From: Paenibacillus amylolyticus | Lineage (GTDB): Bacteria; Bacillota; Bacilli; Paenibacillales; Paenibacillaceae | DNA length: 64,000 nt | Assembly: GCF_029689945.1 (NCBI RefSeq) | Contig: NZ_CP121451.1 | Coordinates: 5,828,001-5,892,000, forward strand | Reading direction: 5' to 3' | Part shown: positions 8,834-18,065 of the stretch, in pieces | Layout of the letters: every line of letters starts with the position of its first letter | Position numbering within the stretch: the stretch's first letter is position 1 | Position numbers and translations under genes: made by a program | The notes under the pieces: generated by a model | Seen by the model: only the letters and a program-made list of their open reading frames with translations | The model's database searches: none | Told to the model about the DNA's origin: nothing

Positions 8834-9119
8834 GTAAGTTCTCTCCCTTAATTCAACTGCACTTCACTTCTATTATTGTAGCGAATCCACTCCTCCTTTA
8901 CCAGTCAGGACCAAGCTTCCAGGATCATATGTCTGTTTGTACTTAACACTTCTCCCCTAATCCTTTAAATTGTTGAGAACAAGCGTAAATCCTTGATTTT
9001 TATCGGTATTTATGGAAAAGTAAACAGGTATGTAATCGTTGTATTTTAAGTGCAAGTTCATTGCTCATTGATTAGGTTAATAACACTCATACGATGATTA
9101 AGGGAGGCAAGTCACAGTT

Positions 9120-9590
9120 ATGGATAATCGCGATTCCTATAATTCAGGTTATAACAACACGGATCAGAACCCTGGCCATGCAGATCCATACAATAACAAC
9201 AGTTATGATGCATACCCACCAGATCATGAGAGACAACCGATTGTACCACTGAAACATTCCGGACCTGGAATCGCCAGCTTTGTCATTGGATTGGTTGCCA
9301 TCTTGGGTTACATTCTGATCTTCTTTATTGCTGCCATGGCTATCAACGAGTCCATCGGAGTTCTCACCCCGTTACAGGCAGAAGAGATTGCCTTGCATCC
9401 AGCAGTGATTCTGGCTTCATTAGCCATTCTGGTCGGCCTGATTCTCAATCTGGCCGGTGGCATCCTCGGAATTATTGGTCTGGTCCTCAAGAATCGAAAG
9501 AAAGTTTTTGCCATAATCGGAACCCTATTAAATGGAATTATGCTACTGCTATTCGTTGGACTTATTTTGGTAGGCATGAACATGATGTAG
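9120..9590 (+). CDS. DUF4064/DUF4190-like membrane protein with Asn/Tyr-rich head
   Basis: A 156-residue protein starting at ATG 9120 after AGGGAGGCAAG. Residues 1-45 are hydrophilic and rich in Asn, Tyr, Asp and Pro. Three hydrophobic segments follow (about 55-80, 98-125 and 130-152), with the KHSGPGIASFVIGLVAI start and GGILGIIGLVLKNRKK loop typical of DUF4190/DUF4064 proteins of Firmicutes. These are membrane proteins of unknown function, often linked to envelope stress. It stands alone between the DUF423 gene and degV. Confidence 0.7.
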   Translation: MDNRDSYNSGYNNTDQNPGHADPYNNNSYDAYPPDHERQPIVPLKHSGPGIASFVIGLVAILGYILIFFIAAMAINESIGVLTPLQAEEIALHPAVILASLAILVGLILNLAGGILGIIGLVLKNRKKVFAIIGTLLNGIMLLLFVGLILVGMNMM

Positions 9591-9697
9591 CGGTTTGCAT
9601 CAGCGTCCTGTTTCCTTATAATTAAAATGAGTGGTTTTACACATAAGTATAATCTATATTTTACTCTAAAAATTATTGTTTTTTAAAGGAGATTGAC

Positions 9698-10545
9698 ATG
9701 TCACGAATCAAAATTTTTGCGGACAGCACAAGTGATCTGGCTCCAGAATGGATCCAGCAGCACGATATCGGCATCATTCCCCTATACGTGGTGTTCGGTG
9801 ATGAATCACTGAAAGACGGTGCTGAGATCAAGCCTGAACAGCTATATGAACGTGTGAGCCAAGATGGGCGTCTTCCCAAAACAGCTGCACCTTCCCCGCT
9901 GATTTCATGACGGCATTTCAACCTTACATAGATCAAGGGGATGAGATTTTATATATCAGCTTATCTTCTGAGCTTTCCTCTACCTATCAAAATGCACGAC
10001 TAGCGAGTTCCGAGTTCCCGGAAGGTCGTATTTCGGTCATTGACTCACTGAATCTCTCATCAGGAATTGCGCTGATGGTGATGAAAGCTGTACACGCTGC
10101 CGAAAAAGGACAAAACCTGACTCAGATTACACATCTGATCGAAGCGATGAAACCGAATGTACGCACGGAGTTTGTTATCGATACACTGGAGTATCTGCAT
10201 AAAGGCGGACGCTGTTCGGGCATGCAGAACCTGATTGGCAGCCTGCTCAAGATCCGTCCGGTCATCCGGGTAACGGATGGTAAGATGACACCTGCCTATA
10301 AAGTGCGCGGGAAACGGGAGAAAGCTCTGGAACAGATGCTGAATAATACACTCAGTCAGAAGGATCAGATTGACCCCGACCTGTTAATTGTTGTGCATAC
10401 CATGGCTGAAGAGGATGCGCTCGACTTGCAGAAGTCTTTACAGGAGCAGACAGGTGCCAGAGTGGAACTAACCACGGCTGGTTGTGTAATATGCAGTCAC
10501 TGCGGCCCGAAAACCATTGGAATCATCTATAGCACTGTTTTGTAG
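9698..10545 (+). CDS. DegV family fatty-acid-binding protein, frame broken near 9896
   Basis: The N-terminal frame starts at ATG 9698 (MSRIKIFADSTSDLAPEWI) after AAAGGAGATTGAC. It stops after TAAPSP, and a second frame from 9907 continues MTAFQPYIDQGDEILYISLS. One extra C in the C4 run at 9894-9897 restores TAAPSPADFMTAF and gives a full-length protein of about 282 residues, the normal DegV size. DegV proteins bind fatty acids in a two-domain fold and present them to fatty acid kinase for phospholipid synthesis. Visible family signatures are the early DSTSDL, the SSELSSTYQNA substrate loop, and DTLEYLHKGGRCSG. A sequencing error is the likely cause of the split. Confidence 0.88.
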
Positions 10546-10645
10546 TATTACACGCAATCTCGTATCGCATGAACCATCCTTTCTTCTGGATCTGTATGTG
10601 GTTACATCGACTACTTGGACTTGCATGCGATATATGCTACAACCA

Positions 10646-10684
10646 AAAAGGGCATCCGAGCTTACTCGCTCAGGATGCCCTTTC
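10646..10684. terminator. Bidirectional terminator between degV and pdaA
   Basis: AAAGGGCATCC and GGATGCCCTTT arms enclose a 13-base loop. A-rich and T-rich flanks on both sides suit both convergent genes. Confidence 0.8.
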
Positions 10685-10742
10685 ATATTTTGCTATACTT
10701 TTGAATGACCCACATTGGGTCCATTGTTCATTACAATACAGA

Positions 10743-11522
10743 TCAATAACTTTTGGTCCGCAAATCATCCAGACTTTTAAACACATATCCTTGCTTGCGT
10801 GCCTCATCAATAATGGAGCCGAGTGCTTCCGTGTTATCTTTGGATACCGAATGAAGCAAAATAACTGCGCCTGGATGGAGTTGTTTCAGGACCTGTTGAT
10901 GAGCATATTGTGCACCACGTTGCACATTGGTATCCCAATCTTTATATGCAACAGACCAGAACACATTCACATAACCCTGAGCATGACTCTCCGCAAGCGT
11001 GCGATTGTTAAAGATTCCACGTGGGGGGCGTAAAAAAGTCGCTTGTTGACCCGTCAGCCGATTCACCTCCGACTTGACCTTCTCCAGTTCAACTCTAAGC
11101 TTCTCATTGGATATGCGGGTCATATCCGGATGACTCCATGAATGATTACCGACAATATGTCCTTCAGCCGCCATGCGTTTGACCAACTCAGGCTGATCTT
11201 TCAGATAGTGACCTGTCACAAAGAAAGCAGCGGGCACCTTCTTGGTACGTAACACATCCAGTATGGCAGGCGTGAATCCATTCTCATACCCGTTATCAAA
11301 CGTGAGATACAATTCCTTTTGTTTTGTATCCCCCAGGAAAATGGCATCGTTATGTTCTAAGATCGATTTGAAACCTTCCTGATCAATGGAGGGCAGCTGA
11401 CCATTTTGACTTTTTTTGAAGCCAAAGTGATACGCTCCGGTAACCGGTGATGCTTCAGCCTGTGCTGGTATCATACTGATGGATAACAGCGCCAACAGTA
11501 TATATAGAACCATTCGCTTCAT
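10743..11522 (-). CDS. pdaA: Polysaccharide deacetylase, delta-lactam-forming (PdaA-like)
   Basis: The likely start is ATG 11522 (MKRMVLYILLALLSISMI), eight bases after AGGAGCGG. The frame opens 14 codons earlier but without a good site. A signal peptide ends near AEASP, so the protein is exported. The NodB deacetylase motifs are clear: LTFDNGYENG (motif 1, with the TFDNGYE variant found in PdaA instead of TFDDG), GHIVGNHSWSHPDMT (motif 2, metal-binding HxxxH), and LRPPRGIFN (motif 3). PdaA removes the N-acetyl group from muramic acid so that muramic-delta-lactam can form in the spore cortex. Length 259 is normal. It is monocistronic. Confidence 0.9.
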   Translation of the reverse strand: MKRMVLYILLALLSISMIPAQAEASPVTGAYHFGFKKSQNGQLPSIDQEGFKSILEHNDAIFLGDTKQKELYLTFDNGYENGFTPAILDVLRTKKVPAAFFVTGHYLKDQPELVKRMAAEGHIVGNHSWSHPDMTRISNEKLRVELEKVKSEVNRLTGQQATFLRPPRGIFNNRTLAESHAQGYVNVFWSVAYKDWDTNVQRGAQYAHQQVLKQLHPGAVILLHSVSKDNTEALGSIIDEARKQGYVFKSLDDLRTKSY

Positions 11523-11612
11523 TCTATCCGCTCCTGTTCCTGAATTTCGGTTAGTCGTTAACACACGAACACCTTCAGGTAATATGCCACAGGAACGGCT
11601 AATGTATGTAAA

Positions 11613-12026
11613 TTATGAACGATCAAAACGTTTATTTTCAGATTGTGCGGGAGATTGTTGGAACAATTCAAGCAAGGTCTGAGGTTTGCCACTGGATGCA
11701 AGCCATTCCCTTACAGTCTGTATGGCGCGGGTCTGTCCGTCTCCCCGGTCACGCCATGTCAACAGCTCAATAACTTTGATAATCAAAGCCGACATATTGT
11801 GATTATCCAGTTCAGATCGATCAGCCCTGAGCTTGTGATACAAAGCCTCCTGTTCCCAATCGAGCAAAATTTCATCACCAATGGTTGGCTTCAAGAGTGT
11901 ATACGCTCTGTCACAACCTTTACAACGAACTGTACTGACCTGTTCATATATAAACTCTGCTTGGATATCCTGCTGGCAATCCGGGCATTTGAATCCAACT
12001 TGTATGTTTTTTATGTTATCGTTCAT
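11613..12026 (-). CDS. Zinc-ribbon protein of unknown function
   Basis: A 137-residue protein starting at ATG 12026 (MNDNIKNIQVGF) after GCAGGAGGAAC. The N-terminal 45 residues hold a CxxC...CxxC zinc ribbon (KCPDCQQDI ... VRCKGCDRAY). The remainder is helical and ends in a charged tail (SENKRFDRS). There is no signal peptide or membrane segment. I do not recognise the family. It is transcribed away from cysC. Confidence 0.6.
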   Translation of the reverse strand: MNDNIKNIQVGFKCPDCQQDIQAEFIYEQVSTVRCKGCDRAYTLLKPTIGDEILLDWEQEALYHKLRADRSELDNHNMSALIIKVIELLTWRDRGDGQTRAIQTVREWLASSGKPQTLLELFQQSPAQSENKRFDRS

Positions 12027-12233
12027 GATATTGTTCCTCCTGCAATGTGGCATTTACAACATTCAATGCAAACTTCGCCTTGGATATATGCATAATGCTT
12101 ATGTATGTTACTACTATCTATACCCGATATTTTGTCGATTCACGCTTATTTCGTAGAAAACTGCAAGATGCTATAATCTTGTAGATATGTTAAAATATTA
12201 TACATATCATGGTAGGGAAAAGGCGGGATACTC

Positions 12234-12872
12234 ATGTCAAAGGAAGAGCGCAATATAACCTGGCAATCATCCAGCATTAATAGACAAGACCGGGAAAAGC
12301 AACATGGTCACCGCAGTCGTGCCATATGGTTTACCGGATTATCCGGTGCAGGAAAGTCAACCCTTGCATTTGCCCTGGAGCAGTATCTGTATGACCAAGG
12401 CGTACGCTGTTATGTGCTGGATGGGGATAATGTACGTCATGGACTGAACCGTGATCTGGGTTTTACAGCAGGGGATCGTCAAGAAAATCTGCGGCGAATT
12501 GGTGAAGTATCGAAGTTAATGGTAGATGCCGGGTTGTTTGTCCTTTCGGCCTTTATCTCTCCTCATGAACAGGATCGGGAGATGGTTAGACAGTTATTTG
12601 AACCCGATGATTTCATTGAAATCTATGTGCGCTGTTCCATTCAAGAATGTGAGCGGCGTGATCCCAAAGGGTTATACAAAAAAGCACGCAACGGTGATAT
12701 CCCGCATTTTACAGGCATTTCTGCTCCCTATGATGTACCCACATCTCCTTCATACATCATTGATACAGAGCAATTATCCATTGAGGAAGCCGTGCAAGAA
12801 ATCGTACAACATCTGGAACAGATCGGCGCTCTCCAGCTTCCGATCCCTTCCGATACAGCACTGGCTCATTAA
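12234..12872 (+). CDS. cysC: Adenylyl-sulfate (APS) kinase
   Basis: A 212-residue cytoplasmic enzyme converting APS and ATP to PAPS, the sulfate donor. The Walker A motif is [16 protein letters not shown] near residue 35, followed by the family signatures [16 protein letters not shown] (APS binding), [14 protein letters not shown] and [13 protein letters not shown], then [17 protein letters not shown]. Length is normal. It starts at ATG 12234 after GGCGGGATA. No sat, cysH or sulfate transporter gene is adjacent. It is convergent with the lasso peptide operon, whose first gene is a sulfotransferase, which suggests but does not prove that it supplies PAPS for that pathway. Confidence 0.93.
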   Translation: MSKEERNITWQSSSINRQDREKQHGHRSRAIWFTGLSGAGKSTLAFALEQYLYDQGVRCYVLDGDNVRHGLNRDLGFTAGDRQENLRRIGEVSKLMVDAGLFVLSAFISPHEQDREMVRQLFEPDDFIEIYVRCSIQECERRDPKGLYKKARNGDIPHFTGISAPYDVPTSPSYIIDTEQLSIEEAVQEIVQHLEQIGALQLPIPSDTALAH

Positions 12873-12902
12873 TCCTGCTTCATTATACTAACCTCTTACA
12901 TG

Positions 12903-12932
12903 AAAGGCGCGCCCATAGTGGCGCGCCTCTTT
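12903..12932. terminator. Bidirectional terminator between cysC and the lasso exporter
   Basis: Two GGCGCGCC arms (12906-12913 and 12920-12927) with AAA before and TCTTT after form a very GC-rich hairpin with a six-base loop, placed between convergent genes. Confidence 0.8.
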
Positions 12933-13031
12933 ACGTGATACTATCGCTGGGCTACCGCGATAAAAGGACAAACAGAAGAAGATACAGATACAGATACTCC
13001 ATCCTCTCGTTGAACGTCTTTTGACGGTTAC

Positions 13032-14852
13032 TTACTGTCCTACAACACCCGCCTGCATATTCAAAAGCTTACTAAACGTCCCTACCGGATCAGTAGACAA
13101 CTGCTGGTACCCTCCCTCTTGAATCACCCGGCCTTCATCGAGCACAATGACACGATCTGCTGTTCGAATCGTGGACAATCGGTGTGCAATTACGATAATG
13201 GTGACATGCCCTTTTAGCCGTTCCAGCGCCTCATGAATGTACTGTTCATTCTCACTATCGAGCGCACTTGTTGCTTCATCCAGTACCAATACGGAAGGAT
13301 TACGCAGCATGGCCCGGGCAAGAACCAGTCGCTGACGTTCGCCCCCGGATAGACGAATACCCCGATCACCAATAGTCGTATCCAGACCCTGAGGCAACTT
13401 CCGTACAAATGCCGCAGAGGAGGAAAACTGCAACGCCTGCCACATCTGTTCTTCACTTGCATTCGGATCCACCAGACGCAGATTCTCACGAATACTCGTA
13501 TGGAACAGGAAGGGGTCCTGAGAGACATATCCGATGGAACTTCGCCAGCTCAGCAATTGTTCCTCTGACAGTGGCACACCGTCAATCCGAATACGACCGC
13601 TCTCCGGCTTGACAAGGCCCATAATCAGATCGATCAGTGTGCTCTTGCCTGCTCCGGATTTACCCACAATCGCAGTCATGCCCCTTGCGGGAATTGAAGC
13701 ATTCACATTCCTCAAAGAATACGTATCACTTCCCTCATAGCGATAGCATACATCCTCACACGTGATAGATTCCTTCAGCACCGTTGGCTTAATCCGAAGA
13801 AGACCAGAGTCGTTCGCCGAAGCAATCTCTTCGCTAATCTCACGACTCTTCGCCGTCTGCGCCTGCAGTTCTCTTACCACACGAAACGCAGGCAACATGG
13901 AACTGATGTACTCCAGATTGGACTGAATCGCTGTAAACCTTGGCCATAAACGGGAAAAGATAAGGATGATGAGCAGCAGACTTGCGGGAGGCACCGTCAT
14001 GACACGGAGAGAAAGATAGATAAAAGCCGCAATAATGATCGCAGCGGACATCCGGTGAATAAGTTGTGTCCCACTGTTCAATTGGCTAAATTGAATGACG
14101 TTGCGTTCAATCTGCCTGCACATGCGCTCAAACCAATTTGTATGCGAACGCTCAAGCATGTTGCTCTTGATATCCTTAATGCCGTTGAAATGCTCGGTAA
14201 TGCCATTGTAATAACTTTGCGAGAATTCAGAGGTCTGGTCTCCGATCTGCTTGGCCCGCTTGACGAATTTTCTCAAGACAATAAATAAAAACAACCCACA
14301 GACCAGCACAAGTGCTGTCAATTTGGCAGACAACCAGAAAGCCAGACCAATCTGTATCCCCGTAAAGATCAGGGAGGCCGTCATTTGCAGCACTATGCTT
14401 GTGCCTTGGCTCACACGTGCAAGCTCAGTCGTTAATATATGGTTAAAATCGGATTTTCGTTTTTGGAGAAAAAATGACCATTGCGCCATAATAATGGCAC
14501 CATAGGTTTCCATGCGCAGCGTTCGTACAAATTGCTGCTGGATTCGCGTATTACGGATCGTCTGAAGACGCTGCATCCAAGCCTGTCCGGAGACAATCAA
14601 TACAAAGGTGAACAATACGAGTAACAATTGGCTATTCTCAGAAAAACGATTCAACACTTCTCCAATCCAGGGAATGTTTAACCCTGTGGAGCCCATCTCA
14701 AATATGCCGATCAGACTCAGCATCGGAACAAGCATGTAGATGCCGATGCCTTCCATGAGACTGATACAGATCATTCCCAGCAGATTCCAATATAAAATGG
14801 GCCCCGTAACATGATGCAACTTACGCATAAAATACTTTAATTCCGAGATCAT
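13032..14852 (-). CDS. ABC exporter of the lasso peptide cluster (LasD-type)
   Basis: A 606-residue half-transporter fusing a six-helix membrane domain (about 20-320) to a nucleotide-binding domain. It has Walker [14 protein letters not shown], signature LSGGERQRLVLA, Walker B VLVLDEATSALDS and H-loop VIAHRLST. There is no N-terminal C39 peptidase, as expected because the cluster has its own B2 protease. ATG 14852 overlaps the stop of the nucleotidyltransferase gene by ATGA, so it is the last gene of the operon. Lasso clusters normally contain one such exporter for release and self-immunity; that role is inferred from position. Confidence 0.9.
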   Translation of the reverse strand: MISELKYFMRKLHHVTGPILYWNLLGMICISLMEGIGIYMLVPMLSLIGIFEMGSTGLNIPWIGEVLNRFSENSQLLLVLFTFVLIVSGQAWMQRLQTIRNTRIQQQFVRTLRMETYGAIIMAQWSFFLQKRKSDFNHILTTELARVSQGTSIVLQMTASLIFTGIQIGLAFWLSAKLTALVLVCGLFLFIVLRKFVKRAKQIGDQTSEFSQSYYNGITEHFNGIKDIKSNMLERSHTNWFERMCRQIERNVIQFSQLNSGTQLIHRMSAAIIIAAFIYLSLRVMTVPPASLLLIILIFSRLWPRFTAIQSNLEYISSMLPAFRVVRELQAQTAKSREISEEIASANDSGLLRIKPTVLKESITCEDVCYRYEGSDTYSLRNVNASIPARGMTAIVGKSGAGKSTLIDLIMGLVKPESGRIRIDGVPLSEEQLLSWRSSIGYVSQDPFLFHTSIRENLRLVDPNASEEQMWQALQFSSSAAFVRKLPQGLDTTIGDRGIRLSGGERQRLVLARAMLRNPSVLVLDEATSALDSENEQYIHEALERLKGHVTIIVIAHRLSTIRTADRVIVLDEGRVIQEGGYQQLSTDPVGTFSKLLNMQAGVVGQ

Positions 14853-16045
14853 ACTTTACCCCTTTCCGTCACCGTATACCTTTTAATTCGCCGCCAGAAC
14901 CACAGAAACGGACGTAACGGAAAGTACAGAAAAAACAAAGAACGCGGAAGCGGCAGTTGATCCACATCCCATGTACTTGGATATAAACGTTCAATAAAGA
15001 AAAACCATTTCTGTTTGGTACTTCGAAGTTTAAACAGATACGATGCATAAGACTTCATATCAGCCGGACTTTCCAGCATATCGTTCATGAACGTTGCACC
15101 TTCACTTGCTAATCGTTTGCCGGTACGATCACTCAAGAACATCAAGGATTGGTAATCGGTATTCAGTGGCGTGTTCAGCAAATCTGATGTCAAGTGAAGA
15201 GCCTGTGAACCAATGGATAAACGCCCCTCCGCTTTCAGACGCCGTTCGACTTTCTTCACATCGAGCGGCATGCTTCGAATCATCTGATCGATATCCAGCA
15301 ACCAGCGCAGTCTGAACCAGCCATGACGTGCCCCATGGGTGACCAAATAAGCCCATAGATCTTCTTGTTCAAGCATACGGACAGGTGTCTGGGTGTATGA
15401 ACTGAACCGGCTGCGTTTCCACAGCAATTCAAAATCGGTCTCTTTGCCCGAATCCGGGTTCAGCCGCCAATGGATCTCCACTTGAGTCCGTTTGACCGGA
15501 TGGATGTAACAGATATGATGTTCCCGCCATTTCCAGCTGCGCACCGTAGGTGCTCGTTCCCCTTCTTTGGATACATAACCAAGGGTAGCCAGAATACCTT
15601 CAGCCGCTTCCACATCATCGAACGGAATCAGAATATCCAGGTCTTTGGAGGTTCGCAACGATACATCCCCGTAGAGATCATGAGCCAGCGCTGGCCCCTT
15701 GAGCGTGATATTGCGAATGCCATGCTCACGGAAAGTTCCACACACCTGCTCCATCTCAGCGGTAAGATGTAACATGCGGAACGTATTGGCCGTATATTGT
15801 TGTCTCAGACTCTCCATAACATCCGCAGGAATGATCGCAGAGTTCAACTCTTTCATTTTCACGTAAAGTACAGCGTATAAGCGGTGATGATAGACCAGCC
15901 GTAGAAAGAGTTGCCAATCCGTTCCCTTCAAACGCGCCTCGAGTTCTTCAGGGGATAGAGCCGTCAGATCACCTCTAATCATGCTCAAAATCAGCTTAAG
16001 CTCCTTCGGAAATCCTGACGAATAGAGTTCATTTTCATGTATCAT
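14849..16045 (-). CDS. Nucleotidyltransferase-family tailoring protein of the lasso cluster
   Basis: A 398-residue protein starting at ATG 16045 (MIHENELYSSGFPKEL) after CTGGGGAGA. It matches the uncharacterised NTP_transf_5 type, with ITLKGPALAHDLYGD, then SLRTSKDLDILIP with the acidic pair DLD of the polymerase-beta-like fold, and VEIHWRLN further on. It begins 11 bases inside the B2 gene and overlaps the exporter start by four bases, so all three are coupled. Such genes recur in paeninodin-type clusters of Firmicutes. A role in attaching a nucleotide or sugar-phosphate group to the phosphorylated peptide is plausible but unproven. Confidence 0.75.
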   Translation of the reverse strand: MIHENELYSSGFPKELKLILSMIRGDLTALSPEELEARLKGTDWQLFLRLVYHHRLYAVLYVKMKELNSAIIPADVMESLRQQYTANTFRMLHLTAEMEQVCGTFREHGIRNITLKGPALAHDLYGDVSLRTSKDLDILIPFDDVEAAEGILATLGYVSKEGERAPTVRSWKWREHHICYIHPVKRTQVEIHWRLNPDSGKETDFELLWKRSRFSSYTQTPVRMLEQEDLWAYLVTHGARHGWFRLRWLLDIDQMIRSMPLDVKKVERRLKAEGRLSIGSQALHLTSDLLNTPLNTDYQSLMFLSDRTGKRLASEGATFMNDMLESPADMKSYASYLFKLRSTKQKWFFFIERLYPSTWDVDQLPLPRSLFFLYFPLRPFLWFWRRIKRYTVTERGKV

Positions 16046-16517
16046 AGACAATCTCCCCAGATCCCTTCTCCGGACATCGTTTGCCAAACACACCGACAAC
16101 CGTATATTGGTCCATAGTATCAGCTCCGGTCACGATCAATTTACCACTTCGCAGCCAGGCATGAGCCATCATATGTCCTTGCTTATTCCGCGCAGTCCCC
16201 ATATATAACGTACTCTCGATCTGGCGTCGCTCAAGCATCTTCATCCCGGCAATCGCCATCACCAGGCAGCGGCTTTCCCATAACGTATATTTGCTGGCAA
16301 TCGAAATCGCTTTGGAAATATTTCGTATAGCGATGACCTCGCTGCGATCAAGTCCTGTCATCGGTGTTTCAACCATGGGTGCGCCAAGCCCTGGCGCAAT
16401 TTTGGCGAATGGCATAGCCTTCTGTATGCGTGCCCAGCCAAGGAGAATATAGGCTTCCCATACCAGATGACGCATCGACCGCGGGAGTGAGAGATACGCC
16501 TTTATTTTTCGCAACAT
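16035..16517 (-). CDS. Lasso peptide leader peptidase B2
   Basis: A 160-residue transglutaminase-like cysteine protease that cuts the leader from the lasso precursor. The catalytic Cys is in LWESRCLVMAIAG, the His in GHMMAHAWLRSG and the Asp in VTGADTMDQYTVVGVF, the standard order for lasso B2 proteins. It starts at ATG 16517, three bases after the B1 stop. The N-terminal 40 residues are helical and basic. Length is normal for a split B1/B2 system. Confidence 0.9.
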   Translation of the reverse strand: MLRKIKAYLSLPRSMRHLVWEAYILLGWARIQKAMPFAKIAPGLGAPMVETPMTGLDRSEVIAIRNISKAISIASKYTLWESRCLVMAIAGMKMLERRQIESTLYMGTARNKQGHMMAHAWLRSGKLIVTGADTMDQYTVVGVFGKRCPEKGSGEIVYDT

Positions 16518-16520
16518 CTT

Positions 16521-16820
16521 CTACACTCCGCGAGTAACATCGATTAATCCTTCACGTGACAGATGGTCCAAGAACTGTACTACCTGCTCATGGCATACAT
16601 CCGGCTCAATCTCATATTCCGCAGCCAGCACCTCAACAACTTCACCCAGCGAGCGTTCGTCTTCGATCAGATCCCAGATTCGACCACCGGTACTCCCGAG
16701 ATTATAATATTTTCCAGAGCTAATGCTCATCATCACTTTCTCACTGCCCATATCACTGACCAGATTGCCTTCCTTGCGTCTTATCCGGTCTTCCACATTC
16801 ATCGGCGTAGTCGCTGTCAT
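16521..16820 (-). CDS. PqqD-like leader-binding protein B1
   Basis: A 99-residue RiPP recognition element. The PqqD fold is evident from VMMSISSGKYYNLGSTGGRI followed by WDLIEDERSLGEVVEVL and a C-terminal helix ending in LDHLSREGLIDVTRG. B1 proteins bind the precursor leader and present it to B2 and the cyclase. Its ATG overlaps the kinase stop (ATGA) and B2 follows three bases after its end. Confidence 0.9.
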   Translation of the reverse strand: MTATTPMNVEDRIRRKEGNLVSDMGSEKVMMSISSGKYYNLGSTGGRIWDLIEDERSLGEVVEVLAAEYEIEPDVCHEQVVQFLDHLSREGLIDVTRGV

Positions 16821-17761
16821 TGTCCTGTATGCACTCCTTTACGTATATGATCTGTGATCCGATCCACCATCTCAAATGCTGTAAACTCAGCACCCGTTCT
16901 GACCAATCTGCCAATCTCCACACTTGCCGAAAGTCTTGAAGCCGTCTCGAACAGCCACTGTGCCAATCCCTGTCTTGCAACGAGCCCACCGCGGAACGTA
17001 TGCGAGCATAACAGATGCAATCGTTCCAGCCCTGTCACTTCAACCAGTTGAACGGACGAATGGTTGGCCTCCGGTTGTGGAGCGAGTTCGAATATCCCAG
17101 CCAAGGGTACAGCCATCTCATGAAAATAGTGCTGAACAGGTATCGCATACTTCGTGATCTCTGCGTGCACCGTTGCATAATTCTGTTCCTTCATGCCGAA
17201 ACCATCCAGACTGGGCTGCCACAATTTCTGCTGTGGATATCCAGGTGATACGATGGCTCTTCCCCGGCATCCCAGGTCAGTGCAACAACGTCATCGGTAA
17301 GAAGCGGATATCCGCGTGATGCCAGTGCAGCCGAGAGTGTCGATTTGCCTGCTCCCGAATATCCGACAAATGCGTAGGCCCACCCATCAATAACCACTGC
17401 ACTCCCATGTAGTGGAAGAATGCCTCGCTGCATCATAATGACCGCCATACATGTGCCCAAGATGAATAATCTGACCTTTTTCTCATCTGCACCCGGTATA
17501 GGGGATACAACAATGCGCTTTCCTTGCTCCATTAGAAACAGGCCTGTATCTTCGATTTTGAAAAAGGCTGCCCTCTCGTGCGACAAAGTTATCGTTGCCT
17601 AGATCCCAGCGCTCCCACATTGGGGTCAGATCTGAAGACTCAATGTGTACATGCAATTCATCAAAATCAGTCTCCGCATTCTTGGGGGCGACCTGTAATT
17701 CAGGCATTCGAATTTGGCTCGACCAGCGCAGACCATACGCTACATAATCCACAGGCAACAA
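16817..17761 (-). CDS. HPr-kinase-like lasso peptide kinase (paeninodin kinase type), frame broken twice
   Basis: Three frames join into about 314 residues. The start is TTG 17761 (LLPVDYVAYGLRW) nine bases after AAGGAGG. Removing one base from the CCC at 17571-17573 links DNFVARE to AAFFKIEDTGLFLMEQG. Adding one base at the CC of 17241-17242 links SYHL to GYPQQKLWQPSLDGF. The centre has the HPr kinase P-loop [16 protein letters not shown] followed by GYPLLTDDVVAL, which carries the acidic catalytic residues. In the paeninodin pathway this kinase phosphorylates the C-terminal Ser of the precursor; the precursor here also ends in Ser. The two opposite single-base defects cancel, which fits sequencing error. 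Confidence 0.85.
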
Positions 17762-17790
17762 TGAACGACGCCTCCTTCGTACTAAAATGG

Positions 17791-17829
17791 AAAAAAAGCC
17801 CTTATATTCATGTTGCTCAATATAAGGGC
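17791..17829 (-). terminator. Terminator between precursor and processing genes
   Basis: On the minus strand, perfect 11-base arms GCCCTTATATT / AATATAAGGGC (17819-17829 and 17798-17808) with a ten-base loop are followed by seven T. It lies 70 bases after the precursor stop and would favour precursor mRNA over the downstream genes. Confidence 0.85.
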
Positions 17830-17898
17830 GGAGGCGAAAGCTGGATTGGTTCCATTTCCGCCCTTTAAGTATGATGACGCTTGATAATACTTAACAAC

Positions 17899-18036
17899 TT
17901 AGGAAGTTGGATCGTACAGATCCGCATCGTGAACGGTTACCCAGTCAATTTGTCTGTAGCCAGTACCGGCCATCGTTTGGTTGACTTCCAACACTTCAAG
18001 AGCTGGAGCTTGCCATTCTTTCTTTTCGTTTTGCAT
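17899..18036 (-). CDS. Lasso peptide precursor (paeninodin-like)
   Basis: A 45-residue peptide starting at ATG 18036, six bases after GGGAGGTGA, encoded 29 bases after the cyclase gene. The leader (22 residues) contains EWQAPALEVLEV, the W/Y-xx-P recognition pattern read by B1, and has Thr at position -2 (QTM before the cut). The predicted core of 23 residues begins AGTGYRQID: Ala1 would be linked to Asp9 to give a nine-residue macrolactam ring. The tail reads WVTVHDADLYDPTS and ends in Ser23, the residue phosphorylated in paeninodin. Tyr5 and Tyr19 are possible sulfation sites. Cut site and ring are predicted from the family pattern. Confidence 0.9.
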   Translation of the reverse strand: MQNEKKEWQAPALEVLEVNQTMAGTGYRQIDWVTVHDADLYDPTS

Positions 18037-18065
18037 TGTATTCACCTCCCTTCATATGCATATGG

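Noticed and set aside
10569..11033. 154-codon plus-strand open frame
   Set aside because: Runs through the degV/pdaA terminator and antisense to pdaA; no ribosome binding site.
12906..12927. Paired GGCGCGCC as remnants of cloning sites
   Set aside because: They form the two arms of a hairpin with A and T flanks between convergent genes, which is an ordinary terminator.
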